Below are positions 23,136 to 34,807 of a DNA stretch of 64,000 nt, piece after piece. Where the stretch lies: contig JAUPFV010000001.1 in the NCBI GenBank assembly GCA_036936605.1, positions 70,513,910-70,577,909 on the forward strand. The letters are read 5' to 3'. This stretch comes from Limnanthes douglasii subsp. nivea (lineage: Eukaryota > Streptophyta > Magnoliopsida > Brassicales > Limnanthaceae). The notes under the pieces were generated by a model. It was not told the DNA's origin. It worked only from the letters and a program-made list of their open reading frames with translations, and did no database searches. The position numbers and the translations under genes were made by a program. Numbering within the stretch: position 1 is the stretch's first letter; each line of letters starts with the position of its first letter.

Positions 23136-24112
23136 TCAGAAAATAAAGTGGGAAAGGGCCGCAAGGCGACCTGTTAAGCACTGGACCTTCTTAATATTCC
23201 TTGGCAGTAAAGTTTGTATAACTACTTGCAGCTGGGTGGGGTCGGCTTCGATCCCCCTTTGACTGACTATGTAGCCCAAAAAGTTTATGTTGCTTATTCT
23301 GAAAGAGCACTTGATCGGAGTAAGCTTTAAGTTAAACTGGCACAAGAGGCTGGATACGGTTTGAAGCATTTTGAGTTGCGTTTATGTTGTATGCATCTTG
23401 ACGATCATGTCATCGATATAGGCTTCCATATGCTTGCCCAAATGACATTACCAAATGGCATTACCATGTAACAGTACAAGCCTCGCTTAGTTTAAAACGT
23501 TGTGTGCTCTTTATCCGGTGGGTTGAGATGGATCTGATTGTAACCTGAGTATGCGTCCATAAAGAAGAGAAACTCACACTTAGAGGCAAAATCCAACAGT
23601 TGATCAATGCGAGGAAGAGGGAATGCATCTTTAGGGTGTGCTTGGTTTAGGTCGGTGAAATTAACGCACATGTGCCATTGGCCCTCATTCTTTTTAACTA
23701 AGAACGGGTTGGCTACCCAGACCGGATACCGAGCTCATCGAAGATGGCTTAATCTAGACTGTTTTGTCACCCCAGCTAATATAGCCCTTTGCTTCTCGGC
23801 ATAGAATGACCGTAGCTTCTACCGCATGGGCTTGGTGTACGAATCGATAGCTAGCTCATGGAAGATAACTGACGAATCAACCCCTGAAACATCACTAGCA
23901 TCCCATGCGAACATATCCAAATTCCTAGCTAAAAGGTTAATTAATGATTGTTTAAAAGAAAAGTTCAAATTGTTACACAATCCAAGAGTGCGGCCCTCTG
24001 CTACGACCTCCTCGATCGAGTCTGGGGGGTCATCATCTGGCTGCTCTGTCTCTAGGGTCATCAACTGGTCCAGGTAAAGATAATGCAATGTTTCTTTCCT
24101 CTGGTACCCCAT
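23136..24112 (-). pseudogene. gypsy-2 reverse transcriptase
   Basis: Opens with the pre-RT linker LLARNLDMFAWDASDVSGVD (23819-24112), followed by broken RT text, and ends with QFNLKLTPIKCSFRISNINFLGYIVSQRGIEAD and QCLTGRLAALSHFI (23136-23369). The middle is interrupted around 23380-23800, where stops and frameshifts hide the catalytic box. Confidence 0.82.
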
Positions 24113-24119
24113 CGTTTGT

Positions 24120-25217
24120 TAATAGTTATCAAAGAAGTTTGGCTGGGTCAACTGTGACTGCGTAGCAAGTCCCTGCAGTTCGTTGACTTCCTCGGATTAT
24201 GCCGACCGTGTTTCTCACTAGGTATTTGATGCATTTTTGGAACGTACATGGGGTGGCGTCCATCCTATGCAACTAATTTTAGTCGATTATCGCATGATAA
24301 GAACTAGGGGAGTCATAGATCATAAACAGTGTTTTCAGCTCATGATTGGTAGCCCCATAACCTACTTTAACCATCAGCTCGACTTCTGGCACACATTGAG
24401 ACGCCTTTCCTTCATATTCAACCAAGGTATGTTGACCGAGCTGCCTTTATCTACGAAGACTCGAGTTACCATTACTCCTCCAATATTCAATTGACCATCA
24501 GTGCATCTTCATGAGACGTGTTGAACCCCTTAGGTTGTCATCATTAAACGTAAGGTCTGTTACAGGGTCTTGGTAGTTATAATAAGAAGAAACCTCGACT
24601 GCGTGTACATAATGATTGATTCGTTCCCGTTTTTTTGTCTTTGATCCCTGAGCCACCTTAGAGTTTCCACGAGCAATAGTTTAGAGAGAGGGAGAGCTGG
24701 CTCTGACGGCAGAGACTGTGTTACTGACCACCTCGGACTGCCCTCCATTGTTGGTGTGAAGTGGTGGGAAAGCGCCACTTCCTAAGTTGTCTCCTATGTC
24801 ACAATGCCCCCCGCTCCCGCGCAATAGTCTATAGCCACTATTTTTTTCCTACATCTGCTCGCTCATCGTCGTCGGGGCTTATCCTCGTTAACTAAGCGCG
24901 TGTCTTCCTTCTGCTCGGGCTGATGTTGGTGGTCTTGTTGTTTGATGAATTGGATGAGTTCCCCATTGTCTACCTATCTCTGAATTTCCTCCTGAAGTTG
25001 CCAACATTCATCAGTTTGGTGGCTGTGATCGTTGTGGTAGGATAAAAAATACATGTTCGATTGTTTGAAGTCGGAGGGTGCTTATCACTTGCGGTGTTTG
25101 AAACTTCGTTCTTCCCTTCATAGATAACCGATACAGATTCGATGAACGGGGTAAATCATTGGGATAGATTTTCATAATACAATGGTCGTCGACTAGTGTC
25201 CCGGCAAGGCGTGTCAT
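24120..25217 (-). pseudogene. gypsy-2 protease and gag-protease linker
   Basis: VMVTRVFVDKGSSVNIPW near 24440-24510 corresponds to the protease box (V-D-N/T-G-S-S-A-D-I) with D-K-G instead of D-T-G. The flanking 24560-25217 carries the basic, low-complexity linker broken by stops. Confidence is lower than for the other domains because only the one box is clear. Confidence 0.6.
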
Positions 25218-26315
25218 CTATCTTCTTCTGGTCAAACGGTCCACCCTTTGGATCAGAGACATGTTTGTTTGGTGAGTCTCCCTTCCGGGCATTAGCCACT
25301 CGGATGAACATATCTTCTTGAGTGAGAAAGTTTCCATTTTCTTTGTTGGGAATCTGATCAGGTCGGCGTATAGTTCCCCGTGTTGGTCAAGGCCTCTCTT
25401 GAGGGAGACGACGACCATATTTTCTTCCAAATCTAGAAAAGCATTCATGGCGTGAATAAAACGTTTAATATAACTACTGAACCAGTCCATTGCGTTTCTC
25501 TTGAGAGTCATAGACAAGGTCCGGCAGAGCATAGCATTGTCGGGGTAAAAGGCCATCATCATGTTGCAGAATTTCTCCAGATGCCTCTTTGGATCCCCTG
25601 TTCCATCATACGCTTCCATCCTGAACGGGTCGAATTTTCTAGGGAGTTGAGCTTAAATATTTTCTCCACGAATGGAGACTCCTTCAGGATGTAACTGGAT
25701 ATTCTCGATCGCACCTGATTGTATTGTACGTCCTCATCCTCTCTGACCTGTTTAGATACATCGGGGCGTGCCTCTTGTCATGGAACCTGCTCTTTGGACC
25801 GCTTCTTACCCCCACTTTCTCCTTTTCCTTCTCGATTGTCGTCACGCTTAGATGATCGATCCCCCCGGTTGGCACGACTGATGTCAGGCCCAGATTGGTG
25901 GTTAGGTCGGCTGGCCCCTCATACTTTGGCAGTCAGAGCGTGTAACGCGTCATTCATGCCAGCTATGGTAGCATGCATGGCTTGCTCTCTAGCGTCACGC
26001 TCACACGCCACTCTGAGCTTCTCTTACTGCATATGTTGGAGTTGTTATTCCAATTTTTGAAACATCGGCGCTACCACTAGATCATTATCTGGCGCTTCAT
26101 GCACAGCAGGGGCCACCGCATATTCTGGTTGGTTGACCTCCTGTCCAATTAGGAAAATTAGGTGTCCCACTTGTGATGTTGCTTCAACAGAGACTGTCGT
26201 TGCCACCTCCGGCTTGGTCCAGCCTCACCGGTGGGTTTGTCACAACTCTCTGGTTTCCCTCTGTCCCGTTCGGTTCCGAAATCTCTCTCTCAATCCCTGA
26301 TCTAGCAACTACCAT
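25218..26315 (-). pseudogene. gypsy-2 gag
   Basis: A start codon at about 26315 gives MVVARSGIEREISEPNGTE, followed by broken low-complexity, Arg-rich text. The gag core is open at 25218-25619: MEAYDGTGDPKRHLEKFCNM (the Y-D-G-x-x-D-P motif), LSMTLKRNAMDWFSSYIKR and LKRGLDQHGELYADL. These match the Tat-type gag core (L-x-G-x-A-x-x-W-F...L). Confidence 0.85.
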
Positions 26316-26330
26316 GGTTAAGAAAACTTA

Positions 26331-26979
26331 TAGCTAAAAACGTTGAAGAGAAAACTTATAGTGACCAAAATTGTGTCATTTTAGATTCGCCTCGTTGAAG
26401 GTTTGGTCGCTCCTCTTTTCCCTCGTCCTTGTTGTTCAATGCTCAGTAAGGTCTGCCCACTATGATTTAGCTTTTTAGATTTGTCGACCTCTACATGGTA
26501 TTTTATTACCTTGTTGAAAGGTCTTGAACCCTCGGATAGATCTCATGGATGCCAAAATCATCGTCGTGCTCACTCTCCAATTCAGTATGTCTTGTAATCA
26601 GTTCGGTTCAGTATCAATTATGTCTTCCCATTAAGCCCTTCTGCTCGGATACCTTCTGACTTACTAGCCGATGGATACCCCCTCATCATTCATGACCATG
26701 CCTAAGGAGTTTATTTGATAAAATAAATTAGTTTGTTGAGTTTGCATGCATAAGAATGGTTGTTTTATCAATCAATCTCGGTAGATAATATTTCCACTTT
26801 TATTCTCAATACTAATAACTCTCATAACACCCATATCACCATAAATGTTGTTGCCCAAACCCCTCTAAAACTCACATCCACAACTCACTCTCATTGAAAT
26901 TAAAATTCACGATTCTTTTCATCAGTAATAACCTCTTAAGATATGTAGATGGCTCTAACATATATCCTCGACTAGTCTC
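26331..26979. other. gene-free interval between gypsy-2 and copia-4
   Basis: No coding signal. It may contain the leader or an eroded 5' LTR of gypsy-2, but no primer site of the TGGYRCC type was found. Confidence 0.35.
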
Positions 26980-28065
26980 ACACTAAATTATACAACCAAA
27001 TCAAACACATCATATGGATCTGACATGAACAATTGATAACGAACACTCTTTTGGTTCCTTTTAATACACCATCATATTATCTCTTGCACAAGTTAAAACA
27101 ACATATGGAGCATGGACTATCCTAGCCACCACCTACATCGCGCCTTCTTGTTGCTGCAATAAACAAAAAAAACACCTAAAATGAACACCAAAAGGCTTTT
27201 GCATTGTCACAATATTTCTGTAATCTATCAAGTTATAAGCCGGTGAGCTTTTCATTATCGGAGAACCACTATATGTAGAATATTTCACTAATAATATACA
27301 TGATGGTCTTGGTGATGAATATAAAAAAAAACTCACACCTGTTGTCCAAGTGTAAGATATTGCTATGATATTTAAGGAGTTGTATGAGAAGTTTCTTAAA
27401 TTTGAAGCTTCAAATATCACCTCAAAACTAGACCTCCTTCAATTTTCTATCACCAGTGATCCCACCCAAACTAGAGGCCAAATCACACCTTAAGGAAATT
27501 TCACATCTCGATCATACTTAGGTTATTTCCCAATCACCACATCCAATAATATTTTTCATGATTCAACCACTCACTTTACTACTGAATAGCAACCAAATGG
27601 GGCATTATGTATCCTATAAGTCCAGCCACACATCTTATCTTATAGAAGACAAAGGGTTTAAGTATGTTACAATATTCATACGAAGTATTTTTATGCATGC
27701 CTCATATACTTATTGCTCAATTCTCTTCATCACTCACACATATTCTTCTTCTCTTCATACAACTATCAAATTTTTAAATTAAACAATGTTCTATGTGTTT
27801 CCGAATTCTTACCAATTATTTTTCTTGTAAAGAACATTTGTAAAAAGGACACAATACTGAAAGGAAAAACAAATTACGGTGTTTATAAATGGTTGGTAGC
27901 TTCACCATTGATTTCCTTCTTCACCATCAAAACATCTTTATATGTATGGCATCACAGATTAAGGTATCCAATATTAAATATTCTTAAATAATTTGTTTCA
28001 AAATAAACTTGAAATCTACTTTTTATTTTCCAACAATTTTTCATGTAATACTTGTTGAAGTAATA
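26980..28065 (+). pseudogene. copia-4 fragment: gag to GAG-pre-integrase
   Basis: The plus strand reads TYGAWTILATTYIAPS, GEPLYVEYFTNNIHDGLGD, then FKELYEKFLKFEAS (27030-27410), which is the UBN2 gag of Retrofit/Ale-type copia elements. At 27713-27991 it reads NNVLCVSEFLPIIFLVKNIC and TSLYVWHHRLRYPILNILK, the protease tail and the W-H-x-R-L-G-H-P of the pre-integrase region. The translation fades out near 28065 (LEIYFLFSNNFSCN). No LTR and no polymerase are present, so this is a truncated copy. Confidence 0.8.
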
Positions 28066-29382
28066 AAAGTCATAACTTGTCATTTTATTAGTAAATTATT
28101 GTATATTCTACACCCCTTTAAATTATCATGTTTGATACCATAAGATGAATAATAGTTTTTATTAACTAACTTATTATCTTTAATTTATTATTTTTATTAT
28201 TAATAAGCATGATCATTTATTGAGCTAAGTATGATTAAAAGAATTCATATTCAATCTTTCGGATTAGTAGAAACTTTCATGTATGTCCAACGTGTATTTT
28301 TTAAATTCTGAAACTTGTACGGTTCGTCACAACATGCGCGTGACTCGGTGCAACATGTTATTCCAGTATAATTACGTGTCATTCCGAACCATATTGTGCT
28401 TGCATTGAGCTATATTATGACATTTAATACGGCCTATTGTGACGTGATATTCTAGTTTCACATCATGTCATTCTTGGGTCACTGAGTGCCAGCACTGGCT
28501 ACAACGTACCATTTTAAGGCCAAAACGTGTCATTTTAGGAAACCTTTAAGCAGCAACGAGGCCATTCAGTTTCATGACATATATGTTATATTCTAAATAT
28601 ATATATATTTCATGTGATGTGTATCTCATGTTTGTACATATAGTTACATGTTCAGTTTTGATGTATATATATATATCTTATTTTTGTGGTTTAGAAGATG
28701 TAAAATTATGTTTCATCGATTATATGTATTTTTTGAAGCATGTTAGTGATGTTGTGAATGTATGCATTCGGGATGCAGGAGTAATAGTTTGTAAACATTG
28801 AGTACTTGGACAGTGGGATGTACGAAGTGATGTCTTGTATGTCCAAGGGTTGTTTTCTTCATGTTTACAATTTTAATGACATTTATCTCTCTTCAAATAT
28901 AAAAGCCTTTGTAATAATATTTTAGACCCTATTAATTCTCTTACATGTTTATTTTATGGTGAAATGCAGTATAATCGTTTCTTTTGTTTAGGTACTGTAG
29001 CTCTACATGATTTGCACATAATACCTTCATATGTTTATTTTGTAGAATATATTTATAAATCATATATATCATCAAAGTGATTCATACTAGTGATTTGCAC
29101 ATACTAGTGAGACATATAAGAAAGGAGTTTAAGCACTCCTACCGCCTCTTGACAGGTGTTCACAAGTCCCAAACTTGTTTGAATATTATGATTTTCCCTA
29201 ACATAGACTTCATAGGTTCAATAAGAACTTAATAAGATTTAGATTTGTATTTTGATGATATATATAATTATTATATTTCTAAAAATATTCATTTAAGATA
29301 TCCATATTTATTTTGTATTGTTAATTCTAAATATTAGTTTTATTAATTATTAATAAATTATAGTGTTGTTTATTTATTAAAA
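28066..29382. other. gene-free AT-rich interval
   Basis: Holds TA-rich microsatellite-like runs (28600-28680). At 28320-28560 there is a less AT-rich patch in which TGTCATT/ACCATTTTA words recur. I recognise nothing coding. Confidence 0.4.
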
Positions 29383-29715
29383 CTGATAAGGGAGGAAATA
29401 GTCCGGCAATTAACATTGGCTCATCAACTATTTAAGTACTCAAAGGTCCATAAGACTAAGTAAAAATGGTTAGAATAGGATAGTATGAAATCTTGCTAAT
29501 ATCTTGGAGATATATTTTCTAATTGTAAATTCTATAAATAGGGACCTAATGACCATCAATAAATGATTCTTTCATTTATTTTTCACTATTCTTTAGCAAT
29601 ATTAGCAATTTGTATTTCCCTTGCTCTCAAGCTATTCACAAGTTAATCTCGACTTCAGATTTACCTAGTCACTCAGAATCGGGAACAAGAGTCCAGCTCA
29701 TATCTCCAACAACAT
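29383..29715 (+). repeat. LTR-like segment with a TATA box
   Basis: TATAAATAG at 29533-29541 is followed by a pyrimidine-rich leader and AACAAGAGTCCAGCTCA, resembling the promoter-to-R part of a plant LTR. The first 90 bp resemble 40858-40960 (CTGATAA...AAATAGTC...ATTTAARTACTCAAA), suggesting two copies of one repeat. No primer site or partner LTR was found. Confidence 0.3.
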
Positions 29716-30251
29716 ATATCTTAAATTAATCCATCAAGTGTGGATTTCTTGCATTCAATAATAAAGCCAAGAACTTACAAACTACTAGAAGAAGAAGGAA
29801 ACCAAATTTAGCACCCATGAACTATAGAGCATGTGTTATTCAATCATAGTCCTTAAGACGCAACCTTATAACTTACTACTACATGTAAAACATATTTACT
29901 AAACCATATTTATGTACTCTTTCCTACTTCAGTGGTATGAGAAAGTTTTAAGGGGAATTCAACATTAATAAAACGTTTTTCTTTAAAAAAAATAGAATTT
30001 CATATTTTCAAGAAGAAGTATACTTCTAAATACAAAGGACTAACATGTAAATAAAATGTCCCGTCGAGAATATTGAAGGCTTCATAAGTATATAATAATA
30101 ACAAGTCGCAAACTATTAAAAATGTATTTCTTAAACAATTAAATGTTTCATTAGGAATATCATAGGTTTTATAAAGTCTATAATAATTATTATAAGTCTC
30201 AAATTATTAAAAGTTAATTCTTAAACCGAAAAAAGTTCAATTATTTCCACA
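29716..30251. other. gene-free AT-rich interval
   Basis: No coding or repeat structure seen beyond simple AT richness and two loosely similar ATTAAA...TTCTTAAAC stretches (30110-30230). Confidence 0.4.
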
Positions 30252-30457
30252 CACAAAAGGCCTAAATTGACTCATGCACCCTTATATTCACCCTTTAACA
30301 AAAAGTCACAATTGTACTGTGTATATACAGTGTGGCACAAAGTAACGCAAATGGTTTAATGCGTATTTCCTAAAATGTATACCAGACTAATATTAAATAA
30401 CTCATACACATTTAACACAACTCATATACATTGGATTCTAATCCTGACACTCTAACC
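30252..30457 (-). repeat. copia-5 3' LTR (short form)
   Basis: Aligns with 34445-34807 through blocks such as GTGTGGCACAAARTAACGCAAA, CCTAAAATGTATA and CAGACTAATATTAAAT, but has each only once. The inner end is set by the adjoining polypurine tract; the outer end is approximate. Confidence 0.75.
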
Positions 30458-30468
30458 CCCTCCCCCCT
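30457..30468 (-). other. copia-5 polypurine tract
   Basis: Minus-strand GGGGGGAGGGGG abuts the 3' LTR start. It is the plus-strand primer site for reverse transcription. Confidence 0.8.
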
Positions 30469-30636
30469 AAAGTTGGAGTATGAAGATTATGAATGCCCAA
30501 CTTGACAAGCAAAAAACTCAACATGTTGCTTGCTTAATGATTTGATAAAGATGTATGCAAGCTGAGACTAAGTGGGTACATGATATGCGCAAATAACTCC
30601 ATCAAGTATCGCATCCCGTAGAAAATGAAAATCTAC

Positions 30637-31990
30637 TTAAATATAATTTGAACGCTCATGGAACACCGGATTGTGGGCAAGATGTAAAGTCGATTGACTA
30701 TCGCAGAAAAATTGCATAGCCCCTGAGTGTGAGAACCCAAAATCCTCGAGCAAACCCTGCAACCACTTTAACTCACAAGCCAATCCTTCTCTAAACCAGT
30801 AGTCTGATTCAACAAAAGACAATGCAACAACACAGTGTTTCTTAGTCTTCCAAGAAATAGGAGAATCACCTAAGAATACCATCCAACCATTCACACTGCA
30901 CCGAGGATAGGCAGCCCAATCAGAGTTACATCAGCCTGTCAGAGTGAGATTATAACTACTCGGAAAAAGAATTCCCTAACTCGGGCTCTCTTTCAGATAA
31001 CGAACAAATTATAATGCAGCCTGCCAGTGATCCTCTTGCGGTTTATGCAAAAAATGAGATAAAATATGTAAAGAAATGCAGATATATGGTTGTGTGAACG
31101 CTAGATAAATCAGTCTCCCCACTAGCTTGCGATACGCGCACCGTCAATAAGTAGCGTCAACTCGCTCTTGTCGAGCTGGTGGTTTTTCTCCATGGGAAAT
31201 GGTGCATGCTTGCTGCCTAGTAAACCTGTCTCATAAATAATATCCAGAGTATATACATTGATAAATAAAGATTTCCGCAGGAACCCGTGCTACTTCAACT
31301 CAAAGAAAATATTTGAGATGACCTAATTCCTTCATATGAAAGCAAGTGCTCAAGTATTTCTTAAACTCTATTATGCACCAGGGCCATTCTCGTATAGAAT
31401 AAGATCATCAACGTACACCAAAACATGCATACGAAAATCATTGGTGGAATAAGAGAATAAAAAATAATCTGAATATGACTGAACAAACCTATACCTCTTT
31501 AGTGCAGCCATTAACTTGGCAAACCAACACCGAGGTGGTTGCTTCAGGCCATACAACAATTTACGAAGGCGACATACCTGTCCTTCTCGCCTTTTGTCAA
31601 AACCTGGAGGAATTTTCATGTAAACCTCCTCATCCAGATCACAATAAAGAAAGGCATTGTGTACATCCATCTGATGTAACTCCCAATTCTGAGATATTGC
31701 AACCGCTAAGAAAAGACATACAATTTCATCTTGGTAACAGCGACAAAGGTCTCTGTATAATCAACCCATTCTACTTGGTGATTTCCAAACACGACCAAAC
31801 AAGCTTTGAAGCGCTGTACTCTCACATCAGTATGATATTTAATTTTATAAATCTACTGACTCCCCAAAGCTTTCTTCTCTAGAGGTAGAGGCGCCAAGGT
31901 TCAAGTATGATTATTCTCTAGTGCCTGAATCTACTGTTGCATTGCCTCTCTCTAACCAGAGTGCCGCATAGCATCTCAGAATGACTTAGG
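30637..31990 (-). pseudogene. copia-5 reverse transcriptase and RNase H
   Basis: RT is open at 31371-31670: MDVHNAFLYCDLDEEVYMKI (the D-V-x-x-A-F-L motif), RLRKLLYGLKQPPRCWFAKL, then VLVYVDDLIL, in which the catalytic Y-V-D-D box is intact. RNase H is open at 30637-30894: MVFLGDSPISWKTKKHCVV and SFVESDYW (the usual A-E-A-E-Y is E-S-D-Y here), FCDSQSTLHLAHNPVFHERS. Between them (30900-31370) the frame is shifted and stopped. The YVDD box makes this the best preserved copia RT in the window, but the N-terminal RT (31680-31990) is broken. Confidence 0.9.
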
Positions 31991-31991
31991 C

Positions 31992-33400
31992 TCATCCCCA
32001 GAATATAATAGCTGCAAGAAAAGAGCGATATGCCAACGAAAAACGAGAATTGTCTATATAATGAGTGAGAGGATAAGACATACCATGATCAGGAGATGGA
32101 TTGAAACCAGGTTCAGGAGGAGCAGATGGTACTAAATTTAATATTTTCGTCATCACAAAATCTTTAAAATGAGTAGAAGGAATTTTACTACGCTTTCCTC
32201 GTCCAAGATATGAAGAAATTACCGGATTATCTGAGACAACAACCGAAACTACTGGCAAATCTGAGACATCACTATCACCAACCTGAGGCGGAGGTTGCGC
32301 ATCACCAACCTCGGCAACCTCTGCAAGTGGCACTACCATATGGACGCTGTCATCCGGCAACTCCCTCTCTTCAATCAGCGAGACCTTCTCAACCTCCTCC
32401 CAAAACTCCGGAGGAGTAGTAGGACGTGCAGTGACCCTAGTCTCAAGACAAGCCAACTCAGAGAGCACAGTAACATATACAAATATAAATATATGTTCTA
32501 AAAATTTCACAAAGCGGGAAACAAAACAATCTTGACTCTCCAAATCATATACTTTCCAGCCTTTCTTGGCATACAGGTAGCCCATAAAAACACATTGACG
32601 ACTATGACTGAAAAACTTGTCACATTTAGACCTTTGATCATGCACATAACACAGAGATCCAAATACACGAAGCTCAGAGAAAACAAGAGGCACACCAAAA
32701 AACATCTCAGACGGAATTTTGGAACCCAAAAATTGAGAAGGAGTTCTATTAATAAAATAGCCGGCAGTCAAAATACACTCCCCCAAAAATTTAACACGTA
32801 AGTTACCTTGAAACCTGAGAGCACAGGAAACATTCAAAATATGTTCATGTTTTCATTCAACCCAACTATTCAGCTGAGGAGTATCCACATATGAATATTA
32901 AAAAATAATACCCAACTCATCAAAAACATGGCGCACAGAGAAAAATTCAGTGTCATTGTTACTGCACACTATCTTAACAACACCATAAAATTGTTTCTTA
33001 GCCATTGCGAGAAACTATAAAAACATGGAAGTTACTTATGTTTTCTCAGCCAACAAATAAATCCATACAGCACATGAGTAATCATCAATAATAGTGAGAA
33101 ATTATTACGCACCACAGAAAGACAAAGTATGGTAAGGACCTCATAAATCAAAATGAATTAATTCAAAACAAGCAGTCACTTTAGAATCATTGGAAAAAAA
33201 ACATTCACATATTTGTTTAGCGCAAACACAAACATCACACGCGTGAGCTACACTCCTATCACTAGTATTAGAAACAAAAGGTAAAGAATGAATTAATTTA
33301 GCTGAGGGATATCTCAACCTATGGTGTCATAACTCACCATCACTATCAACCACTACAGCACTACAAACTTCGGTCTTCACAACGCCACTGAAGTAGTACA
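31992..33400 (-). pseudogene. copia-5 integrase
   Basis: From 33400 down: zinc site residues CDVCVCAKQICECF, then ELIHFDLXGPY, FLTIIDDYSCAVWIYLLAEK (first D), a segment equivalent to the second D (IVCSNNDTEF, with N-D for S-D), and the E region (DTPQLNSWVEXKHEHIL). The C-terminal part is open (31992-32837): NVSCALRFQGNLRVKFLGE, FINRTPSQFLGSKIP, LRVFGSLCYVHDQ, and a proline-rich tail. Stops near 33115, 32900 and 32865 break the core. Confidence 0.88.
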
Positions 33401-34140
33401 TTACACCTTTTCCGGCTCACCCAGTCCAATCACAATTATTGATCGTCGGTCCTGAATAACACAACCAAACTTAACAAAGTAAACAATATAGTCGAGATCA
33501 TCTGTCAAGTGGGATACTGAAAATAGATTACAAGTAAGCTTGGGAACCAAAAATACATTATGCAAAGATAACTGACATGACAAGCGCACACTACCACAAT
33601 GTGTAATAGTTCCTGAGAACCATCGGGCATGGAGGCTACACAAGACGGCATAACAGTAACATTGTGCAATAGAGAGTTATCACTTGTCATGTGATTAGAA
33701 GCCCCAGTATCAATAATTCAAGGGGTACTGAACAACTCAACACTCAAAAACTCATCAGTCTGGGAAATTGTGTCTGCTAAAAGAAAGGAAAGCAACTACT
33801 GCAACTGACCAGATAGATGAGATGCCTCGCCAGCAGGTAACTCGGCAATAGTCGCAGTTGATGGGCCCACAGTGGTTGTCTGTGTCGTCACGTTGAGCGG
33901 TCTTGGAGCACCGCCACCACCTAGCAGTCCGTGCGAACCTTTTTCTCCACGACCGTAAGGTGGTGTAATGTTCGGACGTTTCATCCAGTTTGTAGGATAC
34001 CTATGTTTGACGTAGCAATTGGATTTTTCATGATTATTTTTGTGACAATAAGTACAAAAACGTTGAGAATAACATGAGGCAGACAAAAAAATACTTCGAG
34101 GAGTGGATTGAACCAAAAATGCCATCGGGGCCTTTGAAAA
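33401..34140 (-). pseudogene. copia-5 gag C-terminus and protease
   Basis: Gag knuckle FCTYCHKNNHEKSNCYVKH (CX2CX4HX4C) at 34020-34060, then a Gly/Pro/Thr-rich linker, then the protease start (the D-T-G-A-S-N-H-M-T box is split by two stops near 33690-33720) and DNSLLHNVTVM. The rest of the protease and GAG-pre-integrase follows: LSLHNVFLVPKLTCNLFSVS (33401-33643). The N-terminal gag is absent: the coding text starts only about 290 bp from the primer site, and that space is filled by tandem repeats, so a deletion is likely. Confidence 0.85.
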
Positions 34141-34181
34141 CTATCGAAAAAATATCGGTGATGAGCAAACAAACAAGACTG

Positions 34182-34393
34182 GACCGGTAATACGTCGGCG
34201 CAAAAGAAACAAGACCAAAAATTCGTCGGTCTTTAGAGAACAAAGCCCAGAAACACGTCGACTGATGAGAGATATGCCGGAAACACGCCAATGCAAGAGG
34301 AACGAGACCGGAAATACATCGGTCACAAACAAGGACCGAATAAATATCGGCTGATGAAGGGTATGCCGGAAACACGTTAGCTGATGAAGGCTA
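34182..34393 (-). repeat. seven ~30-bp tandem repeats in the copia-5 leader
   Basis: Units begin at 34182, 34213, 34245, 34276, 34306, 34334 and 34365 (spacing 28-32 bp) with a GMCCGRAAAYACGTCGGY-like start and an A-rich second half. They lie between the primer site and the first gag text. Confidence 0.8.
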
Positions 34394-34430
34394 GAGTTTT
34401 CTTTCACTGTAGCTAGGGTTTTAGAGGCTA

Positions 34431-34444
34431 TGGCTCTGATACCA
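34431..34444 (-). other. copia-5 primer binding site, Met tRNA
   Basis: Minus-strand TGGTATCAGAGCCA starts immediately after the LTR terminus CAACA. Confidence 0.92.
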
Positions 34445-34807
34445 TGTTGAGAGAATTATGAACGTGTCTCTTATATCTTTACCATTTAACAACATATCAC
34501 AATTACCGTGTATATATATATATATATATATACCGTGTGGCACAAAATAACGCAAAAGATTTAATGCATATTTCCTAAAATGTATATCAGACTAATATTA
34601 AATAGCCCATGTATCTTTTATATCTTTACCATTTAACAACCTATCACAATTACATTACAGTATATATATATATATACCGTGTGGCACGAAATAAAGCAAA
34701 AGATTTAATACATATTTCCTAAAATATATATCAGACTAATATTAAATAGCCCATATATATTTAACAGAATCCATATATATTTGATTCTAATCTTTAAGAC
34801 TCTAACA
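34445..34807 (-). repeat. copia-5 5' LTR with internal 147-bp duplication
   Basis: Bounded by TGTTGAGAG and CTCTAACA. Positions 34471-34617 repeat as 34618 to about 34760, each copy containing TATCTTTACCATTTAACAAC, a TA run, CCGTGTGGCAC and CAGACTAATATTAAATAGCC. The 3' LTR has this block once. Confidence 0.88.

Larger units (their letters stand above)
20930..26330 (-). mobile_element. Ty3/gypsy element, Tat-type (gypsy-2), no LTR recognised
   Basis: Minus-strand order from 26330 down: gag, protease, RT, RNase H, archaeal-type RNase H, integrase. This is the same domain order as gypsy-1, with the extra RNase H marking the Tat lineage, but higher GC and a different gag show a separate family. 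Numerous stops interrupt every domain. LTRs may have been lost or may be too decayed to see; 26330-26700 would be the place for the 5' leader. Confidence 0.85.
30252..34807 (-). mobile_element. Ty1/copia element with both LTRs (copia-5)
   Basis: Minus-strand order: 5' LTR (34445-34807), Met primer site directly adjacent, repeat-bearing leader, gag with knuckle, protease, integrase, RT, RNase H, polypurine tract and 3' LTR (about 30252-30457). This is a full copia layout. The two LTRs differ much in length because the 5' copy contains a 147-bp tandem duplication and TA expansions. Every gene has stops or frameshifts. Target duplications could not be read because the 3' LTR outer end is eroded. 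Confidence 0.9.

Noticed and set aside
31475..31882. 135-codon plus-strand frame
   Set aside because: Antisense of the copia-5 RT, which has a clear YVDD box on the minus strand.
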